Numbered from the stretch's first letter, positions 55,401 through 64,000 are shown. The stretch: 64,000 nucleotides of DNA from Anisus vortex (GCA_949126835.1 OX421494.1:2487201-2551200), one strand, 5' to 3'. Notes: a model not told the origin generated them from the sequence alone. Translations and numbers: made by a program.

Positions 55401-56543
55401 TGCATAATGCTCAAACATTGAATGCTTGAAGTGATAAAAATATATATAATGTACATGGTTTATTTATTGTCAACTAAATTTTTATAGCTGTATTCATCAG
55501 TACCAACCTTCATTTCTTCCTTCTTCAGTACTTTGAGAACCATTAGTCAACATGTTTAACTTTTTAGTAACATTTTCATGACGAGTTTTCAAAGTTTTTA
55601 ATTGCTTCAGCTAGATGATTTAAATTAGAGTAAAAAAAAATTAGTTATAAAATGATAACAAACTATGTAAACCACACTAATTATTTCAATTTTCACTTCA
55701 CAAAAAAAAATACAGCCACAAAAAATTATCTTAACCTTGTTTTCTTTCTGTTTTTGTATAGATAAAATCTGTTGGTGGTTTTTGCTAGTATTTTCAAGTC
55801 TGTCTTCCACATTGCGGACATGTTTTAAATCTGCTTTGGCAAGCCTTGATGTAAAAAAAAAGTTTAATCAATCTTCTAGCATTTAAAAAAAAAAAAAAAA
55901 AAAAAACAGAAACAACAACAAACTAATACAGAGCTAACTAGAGTTTACTTGTCAAAGATTTCATTATTGTAACAGACATACATAATATCATCATTGATAG
56001 TCTTTAGCTCTTTCTGCAAGATTTTTCTAAAGCGAAGCTCTTCTTCTTTAGCAATGGCACGATCCACTTGATTCATGATGCCTGTAAATAAATAGATATT
56101 TCTGAAACCCAGCCCTGACAATTTGATTTTGGATGTTAATTTAGCTCTAGTCTATATGATGATTATTTTTTTATTTTTTATTTAATTTGTTGTCAGTTTT
56201 AATGGTTTTTCAGATTTTTTGAAAAAGTTGATACATTAGTTTTTTATCTTAGGACCTAATTTCTTTTCCTATTAAGCCAGTGTAGAAAATTTCTTAAGTT
56301 ATGCAAATAATGCAACAAAATAATGTATGAAAAAAAAAAGACATAACCTTGCTCAAGATCATACTGATTGAAGACACTCAATCCCATGTTTTGAAGCTCT
56401 GACTCCTGATCATCCAATGCTGCTTGAGGTATCAGACCAGTGTCTATTTGAAATGGATCATCAGTGTTGAGAGGTTCATTCTCCTCTGTGTTATCATTAC
56501 CATGTAGAGGTGAATCATTTTTATGACTGTCACTTCCAGACAT
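38689..56543 (-). CDS. ERCC6: DNA excision repair protein ERCC-6 (CSB), complete, 22 coding exons
   Basis: This is a SWI2/SNF2 ATPase that binds stalled RNA polymerase II and starts transcription-coupled nucleotide excision repair. Exons, in order: 56348-56543, 55949-56081, 55736-55844, 55508-55610, 54336-54687, 52688-52776, 52237-52447, 51960-52091, 51196-51348, 50949-51084, 50478-50648, 50114-50290, 49020-49136, 48326-48421, 47882-48097, 47020-47130, 46271-46485, 42469-43412, 42220-42375, 41328-41514, 40631-40709, 38689-39099. They sum to 4494 nt (1497 aa; human CSB is 1493). All phases agree and all introns are GT..AG. I chose the ATG at 56543 because [15 protein letters not shown] nearby matches the conserved CSB N-terminus. 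No frameshift or missing ATPase residue was seen. The introns are loaded with transposons and minisatellites. Confidence 0.96.
39850..40375. repeat. AACAAAAAACAAATGACAAAT satellite in ERCC6 intron 21
   Basis: About 520 bp of alternating AACAAAAA-ACAAATGACAAAT units of 14-21 bp. All minus-strand frames are open because the repeat lacks stops on that strand. The resulting Phe/Leu/Val/Ile/Cys ORFs are not genes. Confidence 0.95.
43436..44000. repeat. GATGTATTAGCGATGTATTTTAGT minisatellite in ERCC6 intron 17
   Basis: About 22-24-bp units of the form TTTTAGTGATGTATTAGCAATGTA repeat roughly 22 times, with higher-order blocks of about 120 bp in the middle (43640-43880). Confidence 0.92.
44957..45838. 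mobile_element. Tigger/pogo-like DNA transposon, 882 bp, deleted
   Basis: The left end is CAGTAGAAGTCTGATAATCC and the right end is its inverse GGACTAATGGACTTCTACTG, flanked by TA dinucleotides (44955-44956 and 45839-45840). The Tigger group of Tc1/mariner elements has such ends. It retains the C-terminal part of a transposase on the minus strand and lies in ERCC6 intron 17. Confidence 0.88.
45250..45600 (-). pseudogene. Tigger-like transposase C-terminal remnant
   Basis: Minus-strand frames read [20 protein letters not shown], then after one frame break an acidic [13 protein letters not shown] stretch, and [18 protein letters not shown]. This order is typical of the end of Tigger transposases. 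The catalytic DDE domain is missing. Confidence 0.75.
46025..46190 (+). repeat. Dispersed repeat family C, best copy
   Basis: It runs GAGTGGCATTCGGGC, GGTTGCCTGAACAAACAGG, CATCATTTAAAACATTTAT, GCAAGACTAGTCTCGGACC, ACGGATGAGCGTAGGACGC, AGAAGGAGCGTCTGTAA. It lies in ERCC6 intron 17. Confidence 0.65.
46271..48421 (-). CDS. ERCC6: ERCC6 exons 14-17: SNF2 ATPase lobe 2
   Basis: [39 protein letters not shown] (motif V) and [11 protein letters not shown] (motif VI, arginine fingers, about 874-884) follow in order. The exon 17 acceptor is placed before GACCCATC, which leaves two residues fewer than an alternative upstream reading. Confidence 0.96.
47163..47361. repeat. About 32-bp minisatellite in ERCC6 intron 15
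   Basis: TTGGCTTCTTTTAAAACC plus AAATG and a variable AT stretch repeats about five times. Confidence 0.85.
49020..51348 (-). CDS. ERCC6: ERCC6 exons 9-13: SNF2 ATPase lobe 1
   Basis: Walker A is DEMGLGKT with the lysine at about residue 471. Motif Ia is [12 protein letters not shown]. Walker B is DEGH at about 577-580. Motif III is [10 protein letters not shown] at about 603-611, followed by [15 protein letters not shown] and the exon 13 block [13 protein letters not shown]. All nucleotide-binding and catalytic residues of an active remodeller are present. Confidence 0.97.
49197..49400 (+). mobile_element. SINE family B, 5'-truncated and diverged
   Basis: It contains GGAAAAGTAAAGGTAACTGG, GGGCATTGGGCTGGCC and GATGAAGCAGCGTTCTG, the 3' half of the family, in ERCC6 intron 12. 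Confidence 0.65.
49425..49960 (+). pseudogene. Jockey/CR1-like LINE RT remnant in ERCC6 intron 12
   Basis: Interrupted frames give [65 protein letters not shown] and LYKSLHG, the standard C-terminal RT blocks of this group, with several frame breaks. Confidence 0.8.
51960..52776 (-). CDS. ERCC6: ERCC6 exons 6-8: acidic stretch, basic nuclear signal, linker
   Basis: Exon 6 codes for an acidic run ([15 protein letters not shown]), and exon 7 for a strongly basic segment ([19 protein letters not shown]), a likely nuclear localisation signal. Exon 7 also has [13 protein letters not shown], like the DYYKQRL block of CSB. Exon 8 ends [16 protein letters not shown], leading into the ATPase core. 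Confidence 0.92.
52545..52660. repeat. 33-44-bp repeat near ERCC6 exon 7
   Basis: AGATTTCTAGTATTTGAAAA followed by CTGAATAAA recurs four times with small changes. Confidence 0.85.
53086..53818. repeat. Composite 40-bp/63-bp minisatellite in ERCC6 intron 5
   Basis: From 53104 five units have a 40-bp period; from about 53280 eight units have a 63-bp period. The 63-bp unit equals the 40-bp unit, minus its final CG, plus 25 bp (CTCAAAAAGCAGAGATTATATAAAG). Because 63 is divisible by three and free of stops, the plus strand stays open for 187 codons ([21 protein letters not shown] repeats). It is antisense to ERCC6 and has no sign of being a real gene. Confidence 0.95.
53993..54160 (+). pseudogene. 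LINE 3' end with zinc-finger tail, in ERCC6 intron 5
   Basis: The frame at 54001-54123 reads [21 protein letters not shown], the same finger that ends the ORF at 57711 (CKGCKKDCHSRIGLLSHTRKC). It is followed by CGTTTCTCGAGAC and AATGGAAGCCAA, matching that LINE's 3' terminus. Only the last about 170 bp of the element were inserted. Confidence 0.8.
54336..56543 (-). CDS. ERCC6: ERCC6 exons 1-5: N-terminal helical regulatory region
   Basis: Residues 1-297 start with an acidic leader, then [15 protein letters not shown] and a long charged helical stretch (about 66-180), probably coiled coil as in human CSB. The motif [15 protein letters not shown] near the start of exon 5 matches the conserved LIRTGQMTPFGT of vertebrate CSB. 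The exon 5 acceptor (minus strand, TTTGATCAAG before CATTCTG) has a weak pyrimidine tract, so its precise 5' edge is the least certain in the gene. Confidence 0.88.
54932..55197. repeat. 33-bp minisatellite, eight copies, in ERCC6 intron 4
   Basis: AAAGGTCATAGGCAGGAGAT plus GTAATATAATTCA repeats eight times with few substitutions. The open minus-strand frame ([11 protein letters not shown] repeats) follows from the 33-bp length. Confidence 0.95.
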
Positions 56544-57676
56544 TTTAAAACGTTCTCTTCTGTTGCTGAATCTGTCATAAGGTTAACATGTAAACTTTAA
56601 ATCACTGCCCAGAAAGAAGTTAACTATGACTAGACTAAATGTCTAATTATAATGTGAAATATACACACATGTATTTTTTTAATATTTGTCATGATGACAA
56701 AGAAAAAATTAAAAATTGATAGAAAGTGAGAGAAAGAGCTTGAGTTTTAGAGAAATAGAATTTCATTTGTTTGTTGTTTTTTATCTGTACCATTAATTTA
56801 TGTTTTATTTGTGTTTGCATGTTTGTGTGAGTGGAAGATACTGACACACTGAAATGGAGATGGTCTATATCACTGATTATCAGTCAATAAGTTTTAGTCC
56901 ATACACAAGGAGTCTATATTCAAAAGTGGGTAGACATGATGTTGTCTTTGTGCTCTAGCTATTTATTTAAAGCAGGATCAACATACATTAAAAGCAAAAT
57001 TGCTAAGTGGCTAAGTGCATTTTTCTAAATACTGCTGGACCTATACATACACATCTAAGGACCTATTCAAATGGGTTTATTTTTTTATATATGGTAAATA
57101 AAGAAGGATCAACTTACTCTCAAAACTATAAATTGCTAATCATTAGGTTAGGGACAGATTTACTTTTTATAACTTTTAATAAGCTTATTACACAAAATGC
57201 TAGACATGGTAACTAAGTAGTAAGTAGTTATATATGAAAATATAATAAATAGCCTAAATTATTTAAATACTTTTTAATGGCAAATCACTGACTTAAAATT
57301 CAATTCACTATAATCTATAACTGACTGACTGAGACCACTAGGCCTACTAGTACTTAGACTTAGACTAAGTACTAAATCAGTAAACTAAATGACCTTACAC
57401 TAACTAAGACGTGTAATAATAATGAGTAGGAGTAGGCTATGTAAGATTAGAATAAGACTCCGTCGGCGTCACTAAGACTAGCCTAATATTAAACTAATAG
57501 AAATAGAAGACTAAGACTCAAAGACAAGACTCAATACTGAATGAAACTAGTCTAGTATTTATATATTATATAAACAAAACTACTTTTAAAACTAGACTAG
57601 ATCTAGATCTAGTCTAACTCTAACTAGCTAGTAAAACTAAACTGAGTAAGTAGAGTTAAGAGTAGGTATATTGTCA
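56544..57676. other. ERCC6 upstream region; probable 5' UTR and promoter
   Basis: On the minus strand, CTTATGACAG just upstream of the ATG-bearing exon could be an acceptor for a non-coding first exon. No core promoter motif is identifiable. The stretch is rich in CTAGACTAG-like words. Confidence 0.4.
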
Positions 57677-59612
57677 ATGGCATCCTTCCGTCTCGCGAGA
57701 CGATGGTGCATCACCGTGATTCGAGGTTGCACTTCCTCGTGTGGCTGAGCAGGCCTATCCTTGAATGACAGTCTTTTTTACAGCCTTTGCACACGTGTTC
57801 TGTGGGTCCTATTTTTTCCGCTTTTCTTTTAGCCCTTTTATTTATGCTCTCCTCCATTCTATTTTCCTCTGCCGTTTTAACCCCTTTCCTGACAGCAGTG
57901 CGCCAGGTGGACCGATCCTCTGCCTTCTCCTCCCAGTCACTTGTACTTATTCTGGCTGCTCTCATGTCTCTCATACAGACATCTTTATAGCGGAGGCGTG
58001 GGCGACCTGTCTTTCTCTTCCCAGATGCCAATTCTCCATATAGGAGGTCCTTTGGGATTCTGCCTGGACTCATTCTTCTTACATGTCCTAGCCATCTTAG
58101 GCGCCTTTCACTGAGGACTGCGAACATGCTTTGGGCGCTGGCGCGCGTCAATACCTCACTGTTAGGGACTTTGTCCTGCCATTTAATGCCAAGGACGCGA
58201 CGCAGACACCTCAGGTGGAAGCTATTTAGCTTGCGCTCATGGGACGCATAGGTTGTCCATGATTCGCTACCATAAAGCAGCGTGCTGATGACGCAGGCCT
58301 GGTAGACACATAGTTTGGTCCTTTCTGTCAGCCTGGTGTTTTCCCAAACCCGTTTACCAAGTATAGCCATTGTGGCAGCTGCCTTGCCGATTCTGCTATT
58401 TAGTTCATCCTCTATGGACAATGAGCTGGAAATCTTGGACCCCAAGTAGGTGAAACAGTCCACAACTTCCAGGTTTTCGTTTTCCATAGTAATGATAGGA
58501 ACGGAGCATGTGTCTTGGGCCATGATATTTGTCTTCTTTATGCTCACCTGCAGGCCGAATTCTTTGCAGGCGTTGGCGAAGCTTGACACAAGCTGTTGTA
58601 GGCCTGTTTCTGTGTGTGATATCAGGGCCGCATCGTCAGCAAAAAGTAGCTCGCGAATTAGGACCTCTTTCGTTTTGGTTTTGGCTCGGAGACGGGCAGT
58701 GTTGAAAAGTCCTCCATCTGCTCTGGTGTGTAACCAGATTCCATCACTACTATCCTTGAAGGCGTATCGGAGCAGTATAGAGAAGAATATTGCGAACAGT
58801 GTTGGTGCGAGTACACAGCCTTGCTTTACACCGCTACTGACTGGGAAGGCTTCAGAGGTGGCTCCGTTGAAGTGCACTGTGCCCTGCATGTTATCATGGA
58901 ACTGTCTGATGATGGCGAGTAAGTGTGGGGGACAGCCAATTTTTTCCAGAATTTGGAACAGCCCACTGCGACTAACTAAATCAAAGGCTTTTGTCAGGTC
59001 TATGAAGGCGATGTATAGTGGCATCTGCTGCTCTCTACATTTTTCCTGCATCTGCCGTATGGAGAACACCATGTCTATGGTAGACCGACCCGCCCGAAAA
59101 CCACATTGTGACTCTGGATAAACTCGGGAGGCTAAACTCTGCAAGCGAGTAAGAGTGACGCGGGCAAAAGCCTTTCCTACGATGCTCAGAAGCGAGATAC
59201 CGCTGTAGTTATTGCAGTCGCTTCTATCGCCCTTATTCTTATATAGCGTCACTATGTTTGCGTCCTTCATGTCCTGGGGGATGTATCCCTGTTCCCAGCA
59301 GAGGACTAGCAGCTCGTGTAAGGGCTGGAGCAGCACTGTCTTACCGTTCTTCAGAGCTTCTGGAGGTATTCCATCGCTCCCAGGGGCTTTTCCACAGGCT
59401 AGGCGGTCGATGGCTTTGCTTAGCTCTTCCTGTGTGGGAATGGCATCTAGTTCTTCCATGAGCGGCATGTCGGGTATGTCATCTAGGGCGGTGCTGGAGA
59501 CTGTGTTAACTGTTGCATACAGTTCCAGGTAATGTTCAATCCAGCGTTTGAGCTGTTCCGCTTCGTCCTTGATGATTTCTCCAGTTTTGGATTTTAGGGG
59601 TGCAACCTTTAA
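57677..59612 (-). mobile_element. 5'-truncated LINE between ERCC6 and ATP5MF
   Basis: It covers the ORF at 57711-59612 plus a very short 3' UTR ending GTCTCGCGAGACGGAAGGATGCCA-like sequence, which contains the palindrome TCTCGCGAGA. The 5' break falls inside the ORF upstream of the RT domain, as is typical for truncated reverse transcription. There is no poly-A tail. Confidence 0.88.
57711..59612 (-). CDS. LINE reverse transcriptase ORF, 5'-truncated, otherwise open
   Basis: The open frame runs without a stop from the truncation point (about 59612, VAPLKSKTGEIIKDEAEQ) to 57711; its first Met is at 59468 (585 aa). RT motifs occur in order: APGSDGIPPEAL, GISLLSIVGKAFARV, QCGFRAGRSTIDM, AFIDLTKAFD, SSGVKQGCVLAPTLF, LLFADDAALIS (catalytic ADD), YLGSKIS. 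Then come the C-terminal LLYGSESWT and LRWLGHVRRM blocks and a final CX2C...HX4C finger. The endonuclease domain is missing, so it cannot move by itself. The lack of stops over 1.9 kb suggests a fairly recent insertion. Confidence 0.9.
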   Translation of the reverse strand, partial: LKVAPLKSKTGEIIKDEAEQLKRWIEHYLELYATVNTVSSTALDDIPDMPLMEELDAIPTQEELSKAIDRLACGKAPGSDGIPPEALKNGKTVLLQPLHELLVLCWEQGYIPQDMKDANIVTLYKNKGDRSDCNNYSGISLLSIVGKAFARVTLTRLQSLASRVYPESQCGFRAGRSTIDMVFSIRQMQEKCREQQMPLYIAFIDLTKAFDLVSRSGLFQILEKIGCPPHLLAIIRQFHDNMQGTVHFNGATSEAFPVSSGVKQGCVLAPTLFAIFFSILLRYAFKDSSDGIWLHTRADGGLFNTARLRAKTKTKEVLIRELLFADDAALISHTETGLQQLVSSFANACKEFGLQVSIKKTNIMAQDTCSVPIITMENENLEVVDCFTYLGSKISSSLSIEDELNSRIGKAAATMAILGKRVWENTRLTERTKLCVYQACVISTLLYGSESWTTYASHERKLNSFHLRCLRRVLGIKWQDKVPNSEVLTRASAQSMFAVLSERRLRWLGHVRRMSPGRIPKDLLYGELASGKRKTGRPRLRYKDVCMRDMRAARISTSDWEEKAEDRSTWRTAVRKGVKTAEENRMEESINKRAKRKAEKIGPTEHVCKGCKKDCHSRIGLLSHTRKCNLESR

Positions 59613-59922
59613 AGTAAACTATAAAAGTACGGTAAGAAATTAGTCTAACCATAAGGCTACTTATTTCTGTAAATATTTTTAATTTTCATAAGCCTTTAAC
59701 TTTCATTGTGTATATTTTGTACAACGTTATTTAGGCAATATAGTATTCGCTTACAGTGCTTTTTGCCGAGAGTAGAGCTCTCTTTTCTCAGAATTTTGAA
59801 AGGGGACTACAAAATATAAACAAAATATAATATCAAAACTCATTCACAGAAGATCTCAAGCGAATACGTTTGCGCATTACTTTACACTTCCGTTCTGTCA
59901 GTAGGTGATTTGACTTCCAAAA

Positions 59923-62900
59923 ATGACCTACCAGCCAGGCAGATATCCAAAGGAATACAACCCTAAAGTACATGGCCCCTATTACCCATGGCGGTACTAC
60001 GGAAAACGTAAGCATAAATATAAATGCACCGCACAACCTATTCTTCTATTATATTATAACAATAACGCGTATATTGAATAGTAGTCATATTTCACACATT
60101 CAGGGATTCATCAGTATCAGTGGTGTCATTAACTTTCACATTTGCCCTGCCTGAGACGGGCTGACTTACTGACTAGGACTTATTCAAAGTTATTCAGTAA
60201 TTAAGGGTTGATTTGACAATTGTCTGAACATTTTCACTGATGTCTATGTAGCCTACATACTTTACTTAATTAGGCTATGTAAATTAGTTAGGCCTACAAG
60301 TACAAGTGTAGTACAAAACATTTAAATTTATGTGAAAGTGAATGTGTGCAGCTTGATTCAATTGAAATTTGAAATGATGGCTTGAATTTGAATTAGATCT
60401 AGCTAGATCTATTGAATATTAGTTTAGTTTTTTTGGAATATTTTATTTTTGGGTGTAGGCTAGCATGTAGCTTTTCCACCAAAAGTAAAAAAAAAAAGTA
60501 AAGTATCCAGTTGGAACGGATTGATCCGACCATACTTCATGGCCTCCATAGTCATAGTGACATAGTCCATAGGGCAGTGTTCACCAGTTTCTGTGACCAC
60601 GGCATAGGCATATTGGGGGATTGTGTGGCCAGCACAATGCCCAGCCGCCTTTACTTTACCTCAATTAAAGTCTGGTGCCCATCGGGGCCTGGTAGACTAA
60701 GGGAACCCTCTAGACCAGGTAAAAAAATCATCGTGCCCCAAAAGTAAGGTTCTAAAAAAATTCATCTGAATTTTTTTTCCTTTTTTTAATTTAGAGCTAT
60801 TGATTAGTCTCTAAGTTCGGCACTTACTTTACACCAAAATAGATAATTTTTTAGGTCAGGATTATCACCAAAAGTACTGTTCTAAAAAATTTTAATGGAA
60901 ATTTGTTTGGGTTGAGATATTGATTAGTGTCTAGCAAAGAGCGGTAGATAGGCCTACTTATAATCACTGAAAAAAAGGACATCAGAAATGATTATTAAGA
61001 GCCACATGATATTTAATATTAGTTAAAACCTCTATACTCTGTTGGCCTATATACAAACATTTTCCAACTAAATCTTTAAAAAAAAATGTATACCTACCAA
61101 AGAACCTATAGTCCTAGTGGGTCAAAACAAAAAAAAGTCTTTTGAAGTGCGCTTTCTTGACAGGATGGCGCCGATATTGATAGTAGCTCTATACAAGTGC
61201 CCTATATGCTATATGCCCTACCATCAGACATGCCTACCGTTCCGCTTTTGGCGTATTTGTTCCGCTTTTTTATAAAAAAACACACTTTGTTCCGCCGTTA
61301 CGCTTTTTACTAGTTTTGTTACGCCAAATTGGAAAGTTTGGGTTTTTCATCTGTTGAAATATATTCCGTGTCTAGGTTGATAAAACAAAGGCACAAATAA
61401 GGTCACAATGCTATAATTATCATGACTTGGGTTTTCTGGGTTTATTAAAATAGATATTATGGGCTTTTCTGACTTTTTTTTCAAACGCGACTGCAGGAAA
61501 AAAAGCAGTGAGTGCTTGCTTTTTATCTTCATGACCAACAATAAGCTGTTTTTTTTTTCAACTATTACATATAATTAATAAAAAACGAAACACACTATTG
61601 ACATTTCACGCATTATTTCTATTAGTTTTTAGTGCAGAATTTTTCCGAAATGTCCTGAAAAGTGTTGATCGGCAGATCATAGTTTTAGAAACATTGCTTA
61701 GACATGACACGGTTTTTTCTAAGCACTGCTTTATTAGTAGGCCAGAGCTTATAGTCCTAGGCGAACCATTTTGAGGCAGCGTGCCCAAAGTACAATACAA
61801 GACCAACTTATTTCTTTCAACGTGCCAACACAGCAATTAAAACCAAATACCATAACTTATCTGTTCAATTTTTGGTTAATGCTCGCATGCCCTCAGATAG
61901 GCTTTTACACATTTACGATTCTTTACATAGGCCTACTGTAATTCAATAGGCCTACTAAAAATGTCGCCATAAACTTGTGCTACTTTTCGGCAATACAAAA
62001 TCAGTCCACAAGTTGAAAAGAAAAGGGTGTGGAAGATCTTAAAAACCTAAAATATTTGTCCATTTCAATTTCAGTTAAATAAAGATAGTATATTTGGTAA
62101 TTTACACCTATGAAAGTTTTCTAAGTGTAAAATGTAGGCCTGTGCATATCATAGTAATTCTACATCACTATAATCAACGATATGGATGCTGTAGGAAACT
62201 TTATGACAGAGCATCAGTAGTGATGTTTTTTTTTAACTTTTCAAAAAACAGTGTCGGTTGTATTAATAAGTTGCACCCCTACTTTTTGTAGAGTATATAC
62301 GGTACAATGTAATCTTTTTTTTCCAGCCGATGTGCCTCTGTCTGAAGTGAAAATAGCTGATCTAGGATCCTGGTTTTCTAGGCGAAGTTTTACACCATCT
62401 TCAATTTGGGGAGCTATTCACAGAGGTAAATAAGTATTTAAATCATTGTTTAAAGTTAAACATATATATGTACAAAGGAATTATATTTATAAACAATTGA
62501 TATTTCAATGAATTAGACACAAAGATACAAATCTGCCAAATATTACGATTTTTCTGAATTAAAATCTTATTTTACACAGGATTCCATAATTCTGCATTCC
62601 ACATTTTCATTTTCTTCTTTGGCTTGTAGCCTGCTCAGTCACTCTAGTAAATGTGATGCTGAGCTTATTCTGCATAATGGCACCATGCAGCCAGAACTGG
62701 GCTTTTTGTTTCTCTGTGGGGTGGACAATGTTGCTGGATTTAGGAGTCCAGTTCCACTCAAGGGTGTGGCTCGGCCCGAACTTAAAGAGGGAGATGCTCT
62801 CTCCTACTATTTCCATTTATTAGTCACATGAGGCTGGCAGGTCAAATATTATAAAAAAAACAGCATCACAGCTCTTCAGTTTAAGACAGATTGGTCAAGG

Positions 62901-63194
62901 AACCCACTGGTCATTGATCTCTCTGGAGACTTCAAAGAAGCTCTCTTTGAATTATGAGAGTTTTATCACACTCTCTAAGGGTTGAAAAGTCTCTGTTTTT
63001 ACTTTAATGAGAAGTTTTAGTCTGATCGTTATTAATTCAAACCGTTGACTGATGACTCTGCTCGTATTGTATTTCAGGTTATTATAAATGGGCCCACAAG
63101 AACATGCATGCCAGATCACCTGGAATAGCACCGTATGTTCAGCTTGTAATGTGTTTATCAACATATTACTTTTTCCAATTTTACACTGAGAGAA
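59923..63194 (+). CDS. ATP5MF: Mitochondrial ATP synthase subunit f (last exon uncertain)
   Basis: Subunit f is a small single-pass protein of the Fo part of the inner-membrane ATP synthase. Exons 59923-60007, 62327-62425 and 63078-63194 join with phases 1, 1 and 1 and GT..AG introns to give 100 residues. The start MTYQPGRYPKEYNPKVHGPY resembles the animal family N-terminus (PAEYNPKVHGPY in insects). Exon 2 codes for DVPLSEVKIADLGSWFSRR, and exon 3 for RGYYKWAHKNMHARSPGIAP (completed across the junction) plus the transmembrane stretch VQLVMCLSTYYFFQFY. Exon 3 ends ER then A|GTAAGT. The family usually ends in a basic HH..KYH tail. I do not see that tail, so the final exon is either the candidate at 63654 or beyond the window. 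Confidence 0.9.
60528..60740 (-). mobile_element. SINE family B, minus, in the first intron of ATP5MF
   Basis: The plus strand shows the reverse of the family: GGGCAGTGTTCACCAGTTTC, GGGATTGTGTGGCCAGCACA, ATGCCCAGCCGCCTTTACTT and CTGGTGCCCATCGGGGCCTGG. The tRNA head is lost after about 60740. Confidence 0.75.
60760..62320. other. First intron of ATP5MF, no other gene seen
   Basis: AT-rich. A short cluster of CGCTTTTTT/TTCCGC words lies at 61240-61330. The rest is featureless. Confidence 0.5.
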
Positions 63195-63653
63195 GTAAGT
63201 CCACATTTATACTTATTGAACTTATTGACTTAGTAATTCTTTTTTATATATTTCTAACAATAGGTCAAAACTTATATTTAAACTAAAAGTACCATTGAAC
63301 ACAATCAAAAAAACTTTTATTTTGTGACTAGTGAGCAATATACTAGTTTTCTTTACCCTTTACCACTGCAGTTCTTTTTCATCTTTCTTTTTTGTACCGG
63401 TACATAATGTGCAGTACCGGTATTTATAATATTCTAAAGAAACACTATATAACAAACTATAACTAAGTCTATCTTTCTTGCTTATATATGTAGGCCTCCA
63501 TCTTGTTCTATTTTAAACATTGTAGATATAGGCCTGTCTACTTCTTTGAATTTTATTAAACAGTTTATTCACAGTTGAATATGTATATTGTATATTAATA
63601 TTTTTTTAAAATTTCTATTCTATCATCTATGTACCGGTATAATACTATTACAG

Positions 63654-63679
63654 GACCAAACAGATCTAAAAACATTTAA
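63654..63679 (+). CDS. Candidate last exon of ATP5MF
   Basis: After a pyrimidine-rich stretch ending CTATTACAG, the sequence continues the phase left by exon 3 and reads RPNRSKNI before a TAA. The total would be 108 aa, close to the usual 105-107. However, it lacks the expected His-rich tail, and two other AGs (near 63264 and 63493) would also give short tails. Confidence 0.3.
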
Positions 63680-63699
63680 TCTGGTCAAATATTTGTTTT

Positions 63700-64000
63700 A
63701 TAAAGTCCTGGATAATTAATTAACTTTAATCTCTGTATGCGCTTTGAGCTTACATTATGTTTGGCAGCGCTATACAAATATTTTTTTTTTTATTATTGTG
63801 TCATTAGAATTCTCATGGCTGTAATACATCTATTTGAACAACAAAATAGTTCATACTGTGAACAGTTTCACCTAGTGTTTATTTAGAAAATACATTTGCT
63901 ATAATTATCTATAATTACATTTCATTAGTTTTATTTCCACTGCCAGTGCCAATGAGATCAAATATTTCTTCACAATTTGTTCACTTATGACAATTTTATT
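63700..64000. other. Window end, nothing recognised
   Basis: AT-rich sequence. The words GCGCTATACAAATA and ATTATT near 63770 resemble a SINE tail. Confidence 0.4.

Noticed and set aside
57765..59532. Plus-strand ORFs of 60-223 aa opposite the LINE
   Set aside because: Antisense shadows of the RT ORF.

Overview
This is eukaryotic nuclear DNA, most likely from a mollusc and probably a heterobranch gastropod (inference). It is AT-rich, has small exons split by long introns with GT..AG borders, and carries tRNA-derived SINEs, several classes of non-LTR element, hAT and Tigger/pogo MITEs, many minisatellites and a very frequent TAGGCCTA-type word. No prokaryotic gene structure is present.

Three host genes can be assembled exon by exon. 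(1) ERCC6/CSB, the SNF2-family ATPase of transcription-coupled repair, lies on the minus strand from 56543 to 38689. I join 22 coding exons with consistent phases into 4494 nt, or 1497 aa, close to the 1493 aa of human CSB. (2) A minus-strand gene at 35275-32377 has five coding exons and encodes a 213-aa lysine/glutamate-rich, probably coiled-coil protein with an internal duplication. I do not recognise it. (3) The mitochondrial ATP synthase subunit f gene (ATP5MF type) lies on the plus strand from 59923. Three exons are certain and the last is doubtful. It is divergently arranged with ERCC6, and a 5'-truncated LINE sits between the two.

The left part (1-32 kb) is a transposon and satellite landscape without a recognisable host gene. 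Its main landmark is a minus-strand LTR retrotransposon array at 16085-24832, built as LTR-internal-LTR-internal-LTR with a strict 3504-bp period. The LTRs are 1740 bp, start TG and end CA, and a 4-bp target duplication flanks the whole array. Each 1764-bp internal region holds one 518-aa ORF with a Gag-like part, a CCHC knuckle and an aspartic-protease DTG motif, followed by a hydrophobic tail. There is no reverse transcriptase or integrase. A primer binding site matching a tRNA-Leu 3' end and a polypurine tract are visible, so this looks like a recent non-autonomous element.

Other elements include hAT MITEs with perfect 8-bp target duplications (1322-1576, 6160-6509, 11121-11315, 27069-27261), an older hAT holding two SINEs (6518-7227), a Tigger-like element in an ERCC6 intron (44957-45838), a TA-flanked MITE (29955-30320), two SINE families, and LINE remnants including a long open RT ORF (57711-59612). 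ERCC6 introns also carry striking minisatellites, including a 40/63-bp composite array that stays open as a 21-residue repeat.

I found no convincing new multi-gene system. The best candidates for something undescribed are the tandem Gag-only LTR array with its hydrophobic fusion, the unrecognised duplicated coiled-coil protein and the 40/63-bp composite repeat.
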